Positions 53,837-63,149 of a stretch of DNA of 64,000 nt are shown piece after piece (position 1 is the stretch's first letter; the number at the start of each line of letters is the position of its first letter). The stretch is taken from assembly GCA_963787185.1 (NCBI GenBank), contig CAWBCC010000021.1, positions 1 to 64,000 of the forward strand, read 5' to 3'. The stretch comes from JAJXZP01 sp963787185. Lineage in GTDB: Bacteria; Spirochaetota; Spirochaetia; Treponematales; Rectinemataceae. The position numbers and the translations under genes were made by a program. The notes under the pieces are model-generated. The model did not search any database and was not told the origin of the DNA. It saw nothing but the letters and a program-made list of their open reading frames with translations.

Positions 53837-54137
53837 GTAAGTGTATGGAGTATAATTACTTATGCATTATTCACCTAGCCGATTCCAAAATCGGGCCAAT
53901 TTTGAAATCGGCTTCGCATTCGGCCCGGATAATCTTCACGTGCCATGATATCGTTCTTCGACGGCTCCGGCGGAAGCCCTGGAGGATGCGGCTCAACTAC
54001 TGCTATCATCCGTCCGCCGCAGAATCGAGTCTGCCATCGAGAACCTCAATGCCGGCGATGGTTGATTCCGTGAGGTGCAACCTGCCGCCCGCATCCTGCG
54101 TCCGGCCCTGCTTGTCGCGCAGATGCCAAGCCATGCT
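53837..54137. other. Intergenic region between argF and helicase gene
   Basis: About 300 bases with no convincing gene. The only structure is a bulged hairpin at 53877-53913 (AGCCGATT with AATCGGCT, then CAAAAT with ATTTTG, loop of 8), which has no T-run. Confidence 0.5.
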
Positions 54138-55481
54138 TCATTGTCGCTCGGGAACGGCTATTCCCTTGCCGTCCTCGATGTAATCCAGGAAGGCGGTCAC
54201 CCGCTCATGGACGAAGAAGTCGCGGGCGCGGGGGCGAGTGCGGAGCAGGAGTCCCTCGAGGCGCGTGACGCGGGAGATCGCGACGTAGGCCTGGCCGGAC
54301 GCGAAGGCTCCCCGGGAGAGGTCCACGAAGACCTTGTCGAGGGTTCGTCCCTGGGCCCGGTGAATCGTGACGGCCCAGCCGAGCACGAAGGGGTATTGCC
54401 CGTATTCGTCGCCGGTCTCTTCCGAGAGCCGGCCCGAGCGGAGCGTGAAGCGGACCTTTTTCCAGACATGCGGCTCGATACGGAACTCGCCCGTTTCGTC
54501 CCGGAGGATGACGCCTTCGTCCTCGAGTCCGGCGACCGTCGCCAGCTTCCCATTGACCCATCGGCGTCCCGGGTCGTTGACCGTGAGCATGACGCGAGTG
54601 CCTATCTTCAGCTTCAACTCGCGCGGCGCGGGGAGTTCCTCGTCGTCGAGCGTCTTCGCGAAGTTCCCGGAGGCGACGGCGGCGTAGACGCGCTCGGGGC
54701 CCGGCAGGGCGTCGAGGCGGTAGCGGTTCAGGCGTCGGGCTTCATCTTTTTTCGCCGTCAAGACGAGGCAGTCGGCCGGCGGCTTCCTGCCTTCAGGCTG
54801 GACCCGGGACTGGAGGAGGTCGAGGTCGGCCTCGGTCGCCATGCCTGAGCGGCAGCGGTCGAGGGTAGCGAGGAAGTCCTCTTCGTTCTGGCGGAAGACC
54901 CGCGTGAACTCCACCCGCCTGATCATTCGGGCCCGCGTGCGGAGGGCCTGGGAGGAGAAGAAGAAGGGGCTCTTGTAGCGCCTCTCGAAGAGCTCGCCGG
55001 CGGGGCCGTAGGGATCGGGCTCGACAGGCGGAAGCTGGTAGGGGTCGCCGAAAAGCACGAGCCGTGCGCCTCCGAAGGGAAGGCGCGGCTGCCCCTTGGC
55101 GCTCCGCATCCGCCGGTCCATCTCGTCCAGGAGGTCCGCACGGACCATGGAGATCTCGTCGATGACGATCGTTTCGACCGTGGCGAGGAGATGGTAGAGG
55201 CGATCTTCCCGATCGGGATCGAGTCTGGTCTCGAGGTAGGCGCCTTCATTGGGGTCGATCCAGAAGAAGCTGTGGATGGTCTGTCCGCCTATGGTGAGGG
55301 CCGCCGTGCCTGTAGGGGCGAGATAGACCGCGTTCAGCGGCCGGATTTCGGTCTTGAGATACTGGAGGAAGGTCGACTTCCCCGTGCCGGCGCGCCCGGA
55401 AATCCAGATGAAGCGCTCTTTCTCGTCCTCCAGCAGGGCGATGGCCGCCTTCATCTCCTCGGTCAAGATAATCTCATCCAC
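54138..55481 (-). CDS. PIF1/RecD-like superfamily 1 helicase
   Basis: 447 residues. Walker A GRAGTGKST at 29-37, Walker B VIDEISM, a GDPYQLPP motif III, and the late motif TIHRAQGRTLDKVFVDL with SRVTRLEGL, as in PIF1/RecD2-type DNA helicases. It is shorter than RecD2 (no N-terminal HhH region). Probably a 5'-3' DNA helicase in repair or replication. GCG codon use and composition match the chromosome; the gene stands alone. Confidence 0.9.
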   Translation of the reverse strand: MDEIILTEEMKAAIALLEDEKERFIWISGRAGTGKSTFLQYLKTEIRPLNAVYLAPTGTAALTIGGQTIHSFFWIDPNEGAYLETRLDPDREDRLYHLLATVETIVIDEISMVRADLLDEMDRRMRSAKGQPRLPFGGARLVLFGDPYQLPPVEPDPYGPAGELFERRYKSPFFFSSQALRTRARMIRRVEFTRVFRQNEEDFLATLDRCRSGMATEADLDLLQSRVQPEGRKPPADCLVLTAKKDEARRLNRYRLDALPGPERVYAAVASGNFAKTLDDEELPAPRELKLKIGTRVMLTVNDPGRRWVNGKLATVAGLEDEGVILRDETGEFRIEPHVWKKVRFTLRSGRLSEETGDEYGQYPFVLGWAVTIHRAQGRTLDKVFVDLSRGAFASGQAYVAISRVTRLEGLLLRTRPRARDFFVHERVTAFLDYIEDGKGIAVPERQ

Positions 55482-55785
55482 AAGAGCCTCACACGATCCT
55501 GATGGTCAGCGCCGGCCGGACCTTGCCCGAATGGCCGATGGAAAGGACTAGGGTAGCATGAACTCGGCACTTCGGTCCGCCGCACAAGGCCGACGCACTG
55601 AAACCGATGCAATGGTGTTTATCTTCGTCCTTAATTCCTTTAGACGAAAACAATTCCCGCCATAGCACAACACGTGCGCCGGCTCTGTAGTATGTACTCC
55701 GACCCTGGCGCGCCGCAGGGTAGCGCATGGAAGTCGAGCTCGTCGACACGTGGTGAAGTTGACTCACTTTCTCGATCAATTTTCT

Positions 55786-55814
55786 TTGACAAGCATGGAA
55801 AGCAGTGCTATTGT
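55786..55814 (+). promoter_or_regulatory. Promoter of the LacI-SBP sugar-uptake locus
   Basis: A consensus TTGACA (55786-55791), 17-base spacer and TATTGT (55809-55814). The transcript would start within the operator at 55822. Confidence 0.8.
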
Positions 55815-55821
55815 CACGTTG

Positions 55822-55837
55822 CTTGGAACGTTCCAAG
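55822..55837 (+). promoter_or_regulatory. LacI-family operator
   Basis: CTTGGAACGTTCCAAG is a perfect 16-base palindrome with central CG, the typical LacI/GalR operator form. It lies just after the -10 box, so a bound repressor would block initiation. It is 25 bases ahead of the repressor's own start codon, which implies autoregulation of the locus. Confidence 0.85.
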
Positions 55838-55862
55838 AGACAAATGAATACCAGGTGTAACT

Positions 55863-58118
55863 ATGTCGACGATCAATGATGTCGCAAGACTCGCGCAAGT
55901 CTCCCGAGGAACCGTCTCGAACGTCATAAACGGTATGAAAGGCGTCAGTCGCGAAAAAGTCGAAAAGGTTATGGCCGCCATCCAGGAACTTCATTATGTC
56001 CCCGATGCCACGGCGCGCAGTCTCAAGACGAACAAGACCTACAACGTAGCGGTCGTTCTACCCAATATCATCGACCCGATTTTCGCCCAGATTTTCGCCG
56101 GAATAGAGCGGATCATCGACGAAAACGGCTATACGGCGAGCCTCTACACGACCTCGGAGATAATCGCGAAGGAAAACCGGATTCTCGAGCAAGCGAAGAA
56201 GCAGAAAGTCGACGGCCTCATCATCGCAACCTGCCAACCCGCGAATCCGGAAACATTCGCGAAATTGCATGCTTCGGGCATGCATCTCGTCTGCGTCGAA
56301 CGAGAGCCTGTCGACAACCCTTTCAGCTTCGTCGGGAGCGACAGCGGCGATTCGGTCAGAGAAGTGATGGAGGGAGAGCTCCGATCCGGCGCAAGAAACA
56401 TAGCCCTTTTCACCGGGCCGGCGGAATATTCGAGCGAGAGAGAGTGCATCGACGCGTACCGCCAGGCCCTGGAGCTGTATTCGATTCCCTTCGACGCCCA
56501 TTTCCTCTCCATCACCAACTTCGACAAAGAAAGCGCCTTCAAAGCGGCGATGAAGATTTTCCAGTCTGCCAATCTACCCGAGACCATCATCGTCACCTCC
56601 ACCCAGATCCTCGAAGGTCTGCTTACCGCCGCACGACTCTCCAGTTCGTACCACGCATGGGAGTCTTCAATAATCGTGCTCGGCGAAGATTCCTGGACGG
56701 GAAACGCATACAGGAATATCGAGCGCATCCCGCGCAGGACCATACGCCTCGGGGAAATCGCGGCCGAGCTGCTCCTCGAAAACATCAACGCCCCCGCTTT
56801 TTCGGAGGCCAAGCGGATTAGATTGAAAAACCGAATTCCGGAAGCTCCGGATTCCAGTCTCTCGCCGCTACGCGCGCGTCCGACCCCCTCGTCGAGGAAG
56901 GTCGTGCGCGCGGCGATGCTGAAAGGCTCGGCGCTCGAGGCGACCTATCTCCTCCTCGGAGACTTCTCCAAAGATCACGGCATCGACGTCGAGATCGAAG
57001 GCTTCGATTACGATGAGCTTTTCGACGCATTGATCGACGAAAAGACCCGCGACAGGATCGACATCCTCCAGCTCGATGCCCCTTGGATGCAAGAATTCGT
57101 GGAGCGGGGCTACGTCGAGAATCTCGACCCGTGGATCGAGTCCGATCCGAACTCGATCGGCCACTTCATCCCCGGTGTCCTCGATGCATGGGCGCGTCAT
57201 TCCGGCCACTACTTCGCTCTGCCCTACATGTTCGGGGCCCAGCTCCTCTTCTATCGCCGCGACCTTTTCGAGAACATGGCCATGCAGAGACTGTTCCACC
57301 ACATTTACAAAGCGGACCTTGAGCCGCCGCGGACTTGGAAGGAATTCAACGTCGTGGCCAGGTTTTTCACGAGATCGTTCAATCCCGTCTCGCCCGTTCT
57401 CTTCGGAACGACCCTCGGCGGAAGATATTCGAGCGGAGCAGTCTGCGAATTCCTGCCTCGGAAATGGGCATACGAGAGCGGTGAAGAAGAGCAGGATCTC
57501 TCTCTCGACAACGACGAGACGTATCTCGCTCTCGAGAACTACATCGAGAGTTTCCGTTATGCCTCCCCAGGCTCCGAGAACCATTGGTGGGACGAGCAAG
57601 TCATGGAATTTGCCCGAGGCGACGCGGCGATGATGATCCTCTTTGTGGCCCATGCGACCGAGCTCATGAACAGGTCGTTGTCCAAAGTGATCGGCAACAT
57701 AGATTACGAATTCGTCCCCGGACGGGCACCCGTCCTGGGCGGCTGGTCCCTGTGCATCAACAGCAGAAGCTCCGTCAAGGACGAATCGTTCGAGTTCATC
57801 GAATGGCTCACCGGCGAAAATATAGCCATACCGCATACCATTCTCGGTGGGGCCACTACTTCCGTCAGCCTCTACAAGAGTTCCGAGCTTCTCACGATCT
57901 ATCCCTGGCTGCCGAAAGCCCTCGAGAGCTTCCCTCTCTCGCGTAAGCGCCCCGCGATTCGGCGAATGGACGGGGGAATTGTCTCCGAGCGAATGTACGA
58001 AAAGATCCTGGGAGAGGCGATCCATGGCTGTCTGGTAAAAGACCTCGATCCCAGGGAGGCGCTTCGGGCCGCCGAGCGGAAGATACGGGAAATCCGAGGC
58101 GTTCCGGCGACGCGATAA
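55863..58118 (+). CDS. LacI-family repressor fused to a sugar solute-binding protein
   Basis: 751 residues, twice the length of a LacI regulator. Residues 3-50 are the HTH and hinge (INDVARLAQVSRGTVSNVIN), and 60-320 the LacI effector domain. After a polar linker (325-345), residues 345-735 form a two-lobed family 1 solute-binding domain (FVERGYVENLDPWI, then EFARGDAAMMILF, then GGWSLCINSRSS). There is no signal peptide or membrane segment, so the binding domain must be cytoplasmic and probably senses a second ligand. First gene of the locus, 14 bases before the permease. Confidence 0.9.
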   Translation: MSTINDVARLAQVSRGTVSNVINGMKGVSREKVEKVMAAIQELHYVPDATARSLKTNKTYNVAVVLPNIIDPIFAQIFAGIERIIDENGYTASLYTTSEIIAKENRILEQAKKQKVDGLIIATCQPANPETFAKLHASGMHLVCVEREPVDNPFSFVGSDSGDSVREVMEGELRSGARNIALFTGPAEYSSERECIDAYRQALELYSIPFDAHFLSITNFDKESAFKAAMKIFQSANLPETIIVTSTQILEGLLTAARLSSSYHAWESSIIVLGEDSWTGNAYRNIERIPRRTIRLGEIAAELLLENINAPAFSEAKRIRLKNRIPEAPDSSLSPLRARPTPSSRKVVRAAMLKGSALEATYLLLGDFSKDHGIDVEIEGFDYDELFDALIDEKTRDRIDILQLDAPWMQEFVERGYVENLDPWIESDPNSIGHFIPGVLDAWARHSGHYFALPYMFGAQLLFYRRDLFENMAMQRLFHHIYKADLEPPRTWKEFNVVARFFTRSFNPVSPVLFGTTLGGRYSSGAVCEFLPRKWAYESGEEEQDLSLDNDETYLALENYIESFRYASPGSENHWWDEQVMEFARGDAAMMILFVAHATELMNRSLSKVIGNIDYEFVPGRAPVLGGWSLCINSRSSVKDESFEFIEWLTGENIAIPHTILGGATTSVSLYKSSELLTIYPWLPKALESFPLSRKRPAIRRMDGGIVSERMYEKILGEAIHGCLVKDLDPREALRAAERKIREIRGVPATR

Positions 58119-58132
58119 TTAGGAGGAATACG

Positions 58133-59131
58133 TTGAGCGACACTTCGACTGTTGACAAGCGGGCTTCCCGCGGCGGGAGCACGATATACGCCATGCTCAA
58201 GGCGACGACCGCGAGAAAGGAGTTCTCGGTATTCGTCGCGCTTCTCGTGCTCTCGATCATCGTGTCTCTTATGAGCCCCTATTTCCTTACGGTAGCGAAC
58301 ATCTTCAATGTCCTTCGGCAATTCTCGATCATCGGGATCCTGGCGGTCGGCGAAGCTCTCATCATCATCACGGGGGGCATCGATCTGTCAGTCGGCTCGC
58401 TCGTGGGCCTTTCGGGGATATTGACCGGCCTATTCGCCAACGCGGGGATACCCGCTCTTCCGCTTTTCTGTATGGTCGTCATTTCGGGCTGTCTCCTCGG
58501 ATCGATCAACGGATTGCTCGTGACGAAGATAGGTATCAATCCGTTCATCGCCACCCTCGGAATGCTGAGCATCGCCCGAGGCAGCGCGCTTCTCATCACC
58601 GGCGGACTGCCCATTTCCGTGGACAACAGGATCAATTTCCTGGGTGACGGCTACCTCGGTCCTGTTCCCGTTTCGGCCGTCATCATGTTCCTCGTCGCCA
58701 TCGTCGGGCATGTCTTCGCCACCCGCACCCTGCCGGGGCGGAATGTCTTCGCCGTGGGGAACAACGAGCGCGCGGCGAAGCTCTCCGGAATCCGGGTCAA
58801 GTCCATGAAGATGATGGTTTTCATGATTATGGGCGGTCTCTGCGCCCTTTCCGGCATCATCCTTTCCGGTACGCTGAGCTCCGCCGAGCCGACGGCCGGA
58901 ACGGGCTACGAGCTCGATGTAATCGCCGCCGTCGTCATGGGAGGCGCAAGTCTGTCCGGCGGCATAGGCTCTATCGTCGGCGTGATATTCGGCGCCGCGC
59001 TCATGGGCGTGCTCCGAAACGCTTTCGTGCTCATGGGCGTCTCGGCCTACTGGCAGGTGGTCGCCATCGGCGTCGTCATCATCGCGGCCGTGTCGCTCGA
59101 CAGCCTGAGCTCCAAGAAGGCCGGTTCCTGA
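58133..59131 (+). CDS. Sugar ABC transporter permease, RbsC type
   Basis: 332 residues with about ten helices and the RbsC/XylH signatures GGIDLSVGSLVGLSG and AVGNNERAAKLSGI. The start is TTG 58133 behind a full AGGAGG. It forms a homodimeric channel with the RbsA-type ATPase encoded downstream. The N-terminal 30 residues are a polar extension. Confidence 0.92.
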   Translation: MSDTSTVDKRASRGGSTIYAMLKATTARKEFSVFVALLVLSIIVSLMSPYFLTVANIFNVLRQFSIIGILAVGEALIIITGGIDLSVGSLVGLSGILTGLFANAGIPALPLFCMVVISGCLLGSINGLLVTKIGINPFIATLGMLSIARGSALLITGGLPISVDNRINFLGDGYLGPVPVSAVIMFLVAIVGHVFATRTLPGRNVFAVGNNERAAKLSGIRVKSMKMMVFMIMGGLCALSGIILSGTLSSAEPTAGTGYELDVIAAVVMGGASLSGGIGSIVGVIFGAALMGVLRNAFVLMGVSAYWQVVAIGVVIIAAVSLDSLSSKKAGS

Positions 59132-59189
59132 CCAGAAAATGATCCGCAGTTCTGCGGGTAGAATCTTTCCACGATCAAGGAGATGGACT

Positions 59190-60197
59190 ATGAGAGAGAA
59201 AGGAATCAACAAGGCCACCATGGCGCTCGTCCTGTCCCTCGCGCTCATCGGTGGGCTCGCGGCGCAAGTGCCGAACGTTCCCCTGCCCAGCGGGGGCGAC
59301 GTGGCAGCGGTGAATCAGCTGCCCTCGAAACCCCTGCGTATCGCGTTCCTGTCATTCCAGAACAATCCGTTCTGGTTTCCCGTTCGGGACGGCGCGCTCG
59401 CGGCCAAAGCCTACCTGAAGAACTTCAATGTGACGGTCGACTACATCGTCATGGGCGAAGACATGACGGCGGGCCGCGTGGTTTCCGCCATGGAGACCTG
59501 TATCGCGAAACGCTATGATGCAATCGCGGTCGTTCCGATCTTCGACGGCACCGAGAAGATCATCGACAAGGCCGTGGAGAGCGACATCCCCGTATTCAAC
59601 TTCATCGCCGAAGGCTCCAAGCCCAGCAAGGCGCTCGCCTTCCTGGGACAGGACGCCTATGCGGCGGGCCAGCTCGCGGGAAAGATCATCGAGAAGCTCA
59701 CCGGCGGAGAGGGAAAGGTCGGCGTCATAACCGGCTATTTCGGCGCAACGCAGCACCAGCAGAGAATGGATGGGGCGCTCGAGTACTTCGCGAAAAACGA
59801 TCCCGGCATCAAGATCGTGGGGAAATACGAGAACAGGGACAGCGCCGAGACCGCCTACTCGCTCACCAGGGACATGCTGACCGCCAATCCCGACCTGAAG
59901 ATCGTTTATGTCACGGCCGGCGGCCCCTTCGGCGCGGCAAAAGCGATCAAAGACCTCGGACTGACCGGCAAGGTCGGCGTCGTATGCTACGATCACATTC
60001 CCGAGAACATCGCCTATGCGAAGACGGGCCAGATCTACGCCGCCATCGATCAGGACCCCTTCGGGCAGGGTTTCGATTCCTGCGTGTATCTCTACAATTA
60101 TCTGGTCGCCAAGCAGAAGCCGAGTTCCTACTTCATTCCGGTAAAACTCACCGTGATGACTCCGGAAAATGTCAATCAGCTTTATCCCAATAATTAG
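59190..60197 (+). CDS. Sugar ABC transporter substrate-binding protein, RbsB type
   Basis: 335 residues from ATG 59190 (AAGGAGA upstream). A signal peptide (ATMALVLSLALIGGLAAQ) leads into a Peripla_BP_4 fold (RIAFLSFQNNPFWFPVRDG, then GQDAYAAGQLAG). It captures the sugar in the periplasm for the RbsC-type permease. Ligand unknown. It follows the permease gene, an unusual order, with structured RNA-forming repeats after it. Confidence 0.92.
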   Translation: MREKGINKATMALVLSLALIGGLAAQVPNVPLPSGGDVAAVNQLPSKPLRIAFLSFQNNPFWFPVRDGALAAKAYLKNFNVTVDYIVMGEDMTAGRVVSAMETCIAKRYDAIAVVPIFDGTEKIIDKAVESDIPVFNFIAEGSKPSKALAFLGQDAYAAGQLAGKIIEKLTGGEGKVGVITGYFGATQHQQRMDGALEYFAKNDPGIKIVGKYENRDSAETAYSLTRDMLTANPDLKIVYVTAGGPFGAAKAIKDLGLTGKVGVVCYDHIPENIAYAKTGQIYAAIDQDPFGQGFDSCVYLYNYLVAKQKPSSYFIPVKLTVMTPENVNQLYPNN

Positions 60198-60257
60198 AGC
60201 TTGTCTCACGCCGGCTTTGCTGTTCGAGGGCAAAGGAAGCGAGCGGAGACAAGCTCT
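60196..60257. repeat. Nested inverted repeat A between SBP and ATPase genes
   Basis: An 11-base perfect outer stem (60196-60206 with 60247-60257) encloses a shorter inner hairpin (CTTTGC with GCAAAG). It starts at the SBP stop codon. It may protect the SBP message or attenuate the ATPase gene. Confidence 0.7.
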
Positions 60258-60278
60258 ATCGGGATAATAGCGAATTGT

Positions 60279-60340
60279 GCGCGCCGGGATAAGGAGTGGG
60301 GGAACCTAGTCCCCGCAACGAAGGCTGAGGCCCGGCGCGC
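60279..60340. repeat. Nested inverted repeat B between SBP and ATPase genes
   Basis: A 10-base outer stem GCGCGCCGGG (60279-60288 with 60331-60340) encloses an inner GGGGA/TCCCC hairpin. It lies 21 bases after element A and has the same stem-within-stem plan. Confidence 0.7.
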
Positions 60341-60375
60341 CGTTTCTCGGAGCATGCAGGAGCGAGGAGGGAGAA

Positions 60376-61881
60376 TTGAGCGACACAACCATGCTCAGGC
60401 TTGAAGGCATCACGAAAGTCTTCCCCGGCGTCAAGGCGCTCAGCTCGGTGAGTCTCGCCATAGGGAAAGGGGAAATTCACGCGATCGTCGGCGAAAACGG
60501 GGCCGGCAAGTCCACACTCATGAATATCCTCTCCGGCGTGTTTCCGCCAGACACGGGACGGATCGTTTTCGAGGGGAGGGAAATCCATCCCAAGGATCCT
60601 CGCCAGGCCCAAGGTCTGGGCATCTCCATGATACACCAGGAACTCTCTTTGGCCCCTCATCTCAGCGTCATGGAGAATGTCTTCATCGGGCGACTGAAGC
60701 GCAATGCCCTTGGACTCGTGGATTACCGTAAGATGAGGAAAATGTGCGTCGAGAGTCTGTCCTGCCTGGGGATCGAATCGATACCGCCCGACACGAAAAT
60801 CGCAGACATCAGCGTTTCACAGCGGCAGCTCGTCGAAATCGCGAAGGCGCTCTCCTTCGACGCGAAAGTGCTGGTCATGGATGAGCCGACGTCCTCGCTG
60901 ACACTCTCCGAGGCCGAAATGCTGCTCGCGGTGATGCGCAGTCTCAAAGCTTCCGGGGTCTCGATTCTGTTCATCTCTCACCGGCTCGATGAGGTTTTCA
61001 CGGTGAGCGACCGGATCACGGTTCTCCGCGACGGCTGTCTCGTCAAGACTCTGGACAAGAGCGAGGCGACGGTGAACGAAGTCGTCTCCATGATGGTAGG
61101 GCGAGAGTTCGAGCGCGTCTTCACGCGCTCATATCGACATTATTCCCCCATGGAGAAGCCCGTCCTGGAAGTCAGAGGGCTGAGCTCAGGGAAGAAGCTC
61201 AAAGACATATCCTTCAAGATGTACCGCGGCGAGATTCTCGCGCTCACCGGCCTCGTCGGATCGGGGAGGACCGAGCTTCTGCAGTCTCTCTTCGGCCTCG
61301 ATAAAGTCGACTCGGGCGAGATTCTCGTGGACGGAATCGAGCGCTCGATCGCGGATCCCCACGACGCGATCGCGCTGGGCATCGGCTTGGTACCCGAAGG
61401 GCGAAAAGACCAGGGGCTCTTCCTCGAAATGAGCGTCAAGGAAAACATTTCCATGGCCCATCTTCCCGGCATGTCCAGTTATTTGTTCCTGAAAATGCAG
61501 GAGGAGAAGAAAGCGGCGCGGGCGTACATCGAGGATCTGAACATAAAGACCCCCAGCATGAATCAACGAGTCAAGTTCCTGAGCGGGGGGAACCAGCAGA
61601 AGGCCATCATCGCCCGCTGGCTCATGAACAATCCCAGGATTCTCTTCCTCGACGAACCGACCCACGGCGTGGATATCGGAGCAAAATCGGAGCTCTATCG
61701 CATAGTCGACGGACTTGCCCGGAAGGGTATGAGCGTGCTCTTCGTTTCCTCGGAACTCCCCGAGGTGCTGACGTTGGCGGACAGGATACTCGTCATGCAC
61801 TCGGGCAGGATCGTGAAAGAGCTGGGCCGGGAGGCCGCGGACCAGGAAGAGATCATGCGCTACGCGACCAATCAAATCTGA
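60376..61881 (+). CDS. Sugar ABC transporter ATP-binding protein, RbsA/MglA type
   Basis: 501 residues with two ATPase halves. The first has Walker A GENGAGKST, SISQ-like signature SVSQRQLVE and Walker B VLVMDEPTSSL. The second has a degenerate P-loop (GLVGSGRTELL), signature LSGGNQQKAI and ILFLDEPTHGVD, as usual for the RbsA family. TTG start (60376) after GAGGAGGG. Energises the RbsC-type permease. Confidence 0.93.
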   Translation: MSDTTMLRLEGITKVFPGVKALSSVSLAIGKGEIHAIVGENGAGKSTLMNILSGVFPPDTGRIVFEGREIHPKDPRQAQGLGISMIHQELSLAPHLSVMENVFIGRLKRNALGLVDYRKMRKMCVESLSCLGIESIPPDTKIADISVSQRQLVEIAKALSFDAKVLVMDEPTSSLTLSEAEMLLAVMRSLKASGVSILFISHRLDEVFTVSDRITVLRDGCLVKTLDKSEATVNEVVSMMVGREFERVFTRSYRHYSPMEKPVLEVRGLSSGKKLKDISFKMYRGEILALTGLVGSGRTELLQSLFGLDKVDSGEILVDGIERSIADPHDAIALGIGLVPEGRKDQGLFLEMSVKENISMAHLPGMSSYLFLKMQEEKKAARAYIEDLNIKTPSMNQRVKFLSGGNQQKAIIARWLMNNPRILFLDEPTHGVDIGAKSELYRIVDGLARKGMSVLFVSSELPEVLTLADRILVMHSGRIVKELGREAADQEEIMRYATNQI

Positions 61882-61894
61882 AAAGGAGCGACGG

Positions 61895-63043
61895 ATGACC
61901 CATAGAGAAAGATTGCTGCGGAGCCTGAACCACAAGGAAGGTGATCGCGTTCCTATCGACATAGGCGGCACGCTCATTACCGGAATAGCAAAGGGCGCCT
62001 ATCATGACTTTACCGACTATCTCGGCATGCCGGTCGAGGATCCGCCCTTCTTCGATATAGTTCAGCAGCTTGTCGAACCGAGCGAAAGCTTTCTCGAGCG
62101 CTTCGATATCGACGTTCGCAACGTGTCGCCTGCGAACGGCTGCGGTTGGAAGCTGGACATGAGGGACGACGGCGAATATCTGTCGTTCGTCGATGAGTGG
62201 GGCATCACCTGGGCCATGCCCAAGAGCGGCGGACACTATTTCGACATGATCGGGCATCCCCTCGCCAAGGATCCGTTGAGCGTCGAGGATATCGAGGCGA
62301 TCGAGCTGCCCGACATGGAAGACGGGACTAGGTACCTGAACGTCCGCGCCCAGGCCCAGAAAATACGAGACAGGGGCTATGGAGTCGTCATGTCCAGCAT
62401 CGGCGCCGGAATCCATGAATTGGGCGGATGGATGCGGGGCTACGAGAACTACTATGCGGACCTGCTCCTCGACGAAGAGCTCGCCGCGAGCTATCTCGAT
62501 AGATTCCTCGAAGTCAAGATGAAATATTGGGATCGGGTGCTCTCGGAGGCCGGAGATCTGATCGATGTCGTTCAAGAAGCCGACGACTTGGGCAGCCAGA
62601 ACGCCATGCTCGTGTCTCCGGAGACCTATCGCAAGCTCGTCAAACCGCGGCACAAGGAGCTCTTCGATCTCATCCACAAGAAGAGCGATGCCAAGGTCTT
62701 CATCCATTCCTGTGGAAGCTTCATCCAAGTGATTCCGGATCTCATAGAAGTAGGCGTGGAAATCTTGAATCCCGTACAATACACTGCGGAGGGCATGGAC
62801 GCCCGGTTGCTCAAGCAACGATTCGGCAAAGACCTGGTGTTCTGGGGCGGCGGCGTCGATACCCAGAAAACGCTCCCCAGAGGGACGCCCGACGAAGTCA
62901 GACGCAACGTTCGCGAGCAAATCGAGATCTTCGCCCCCGGAGGCGGATTCGTCTTCAACACGGTCCATAACATCCAGGCCGACGTGCCTCCCGAGAACCT
63001 GGCGGCCTTGTTCGAAGCCTTCAAGGAATACGCGCCGTACTAG
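61895..63043 (+). CDS. URO-D superfamily methyltransferase-like protein
   Basis: 382 residues, start 13 bases after the ATPase gene behind AAAGGAG. It opens with RERLLRSLNHKEGDRVPID, the hallmark of uroporphyrinogen decarboxylase-fold proteins of the MtaA/CmuA type, and has FIHSCGSFIQVIPDLIEVGVE, with a possible zinc-binding HxC. No heme genes are nearby, so a methyltransferase or a catabolic role linked to the imported sugar or methylated compound is more likely than heme synthesis. Confidence 0.85.
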   Translation: MTHRERLLRSLNHKEGDRVPIDIGGTLITGIAKGAYHDFTDYLGMPVEDPPFFDIVQQLVEPSESFLERFDIDVRNVSPANGCGWKLDMRDDGEYLSFVDEWGITWAMPKSGGHYFDMIGHPLAKDPLSVEDIEAIELPDMEDGTRYLNVRAQAQKIRDRGYGVVMSSIGAGIHELGGWMRGYENYYADLLLDEELAASYLDRFLEVKMKYWDRVLSEAGDLIDVVQEADDLGSQNAMLVSPETYRKLVKPRHKELFDLIHKKSDAKVFIHSCGSFIQVIPDLIEVGVEILNPVQYTAEGMDARLLKQRFGKDLVFWGGGVDTQKTLPRGTPDEVRRNVREQIEIFAPGGGFVFNTVHNIQADVPPENLAALFEAFKEYAPY

Positions 63044-63149
63044 GGGCGGTAACCGAGACCATTTCGTAGATCCACGCATGCGCGGCGCCCGCGTCGAAGG
63101 CGGGGCCGGTCCACGTCGCCGCGTACGTCGAAGAGCTCACGGCCACGAT

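Larger units (their letters stand above)
55482..55862. other. Intergenic region upstream of the LacI-SBP gene
   Basis: About 380 bases with no convincing gene. The last 80 hold a strong promoter and operator (listed separately); the rest shows nothing I can identify. Confidence 0.5.

Noticed and set aside
60196..60340. tRNA or tRNA-like genes
   Set aside because: Stem-within-stem shape but no TTCGA arm of correct spacing, no anticodon arm and wrong length.
61895..63043. HemE (heme biosynthesis) assignment
   Set aside because: The N-terminal signature fits the wider methyltransferase-like URO-D branch, and the context is a sugar transporter, not heme genes.
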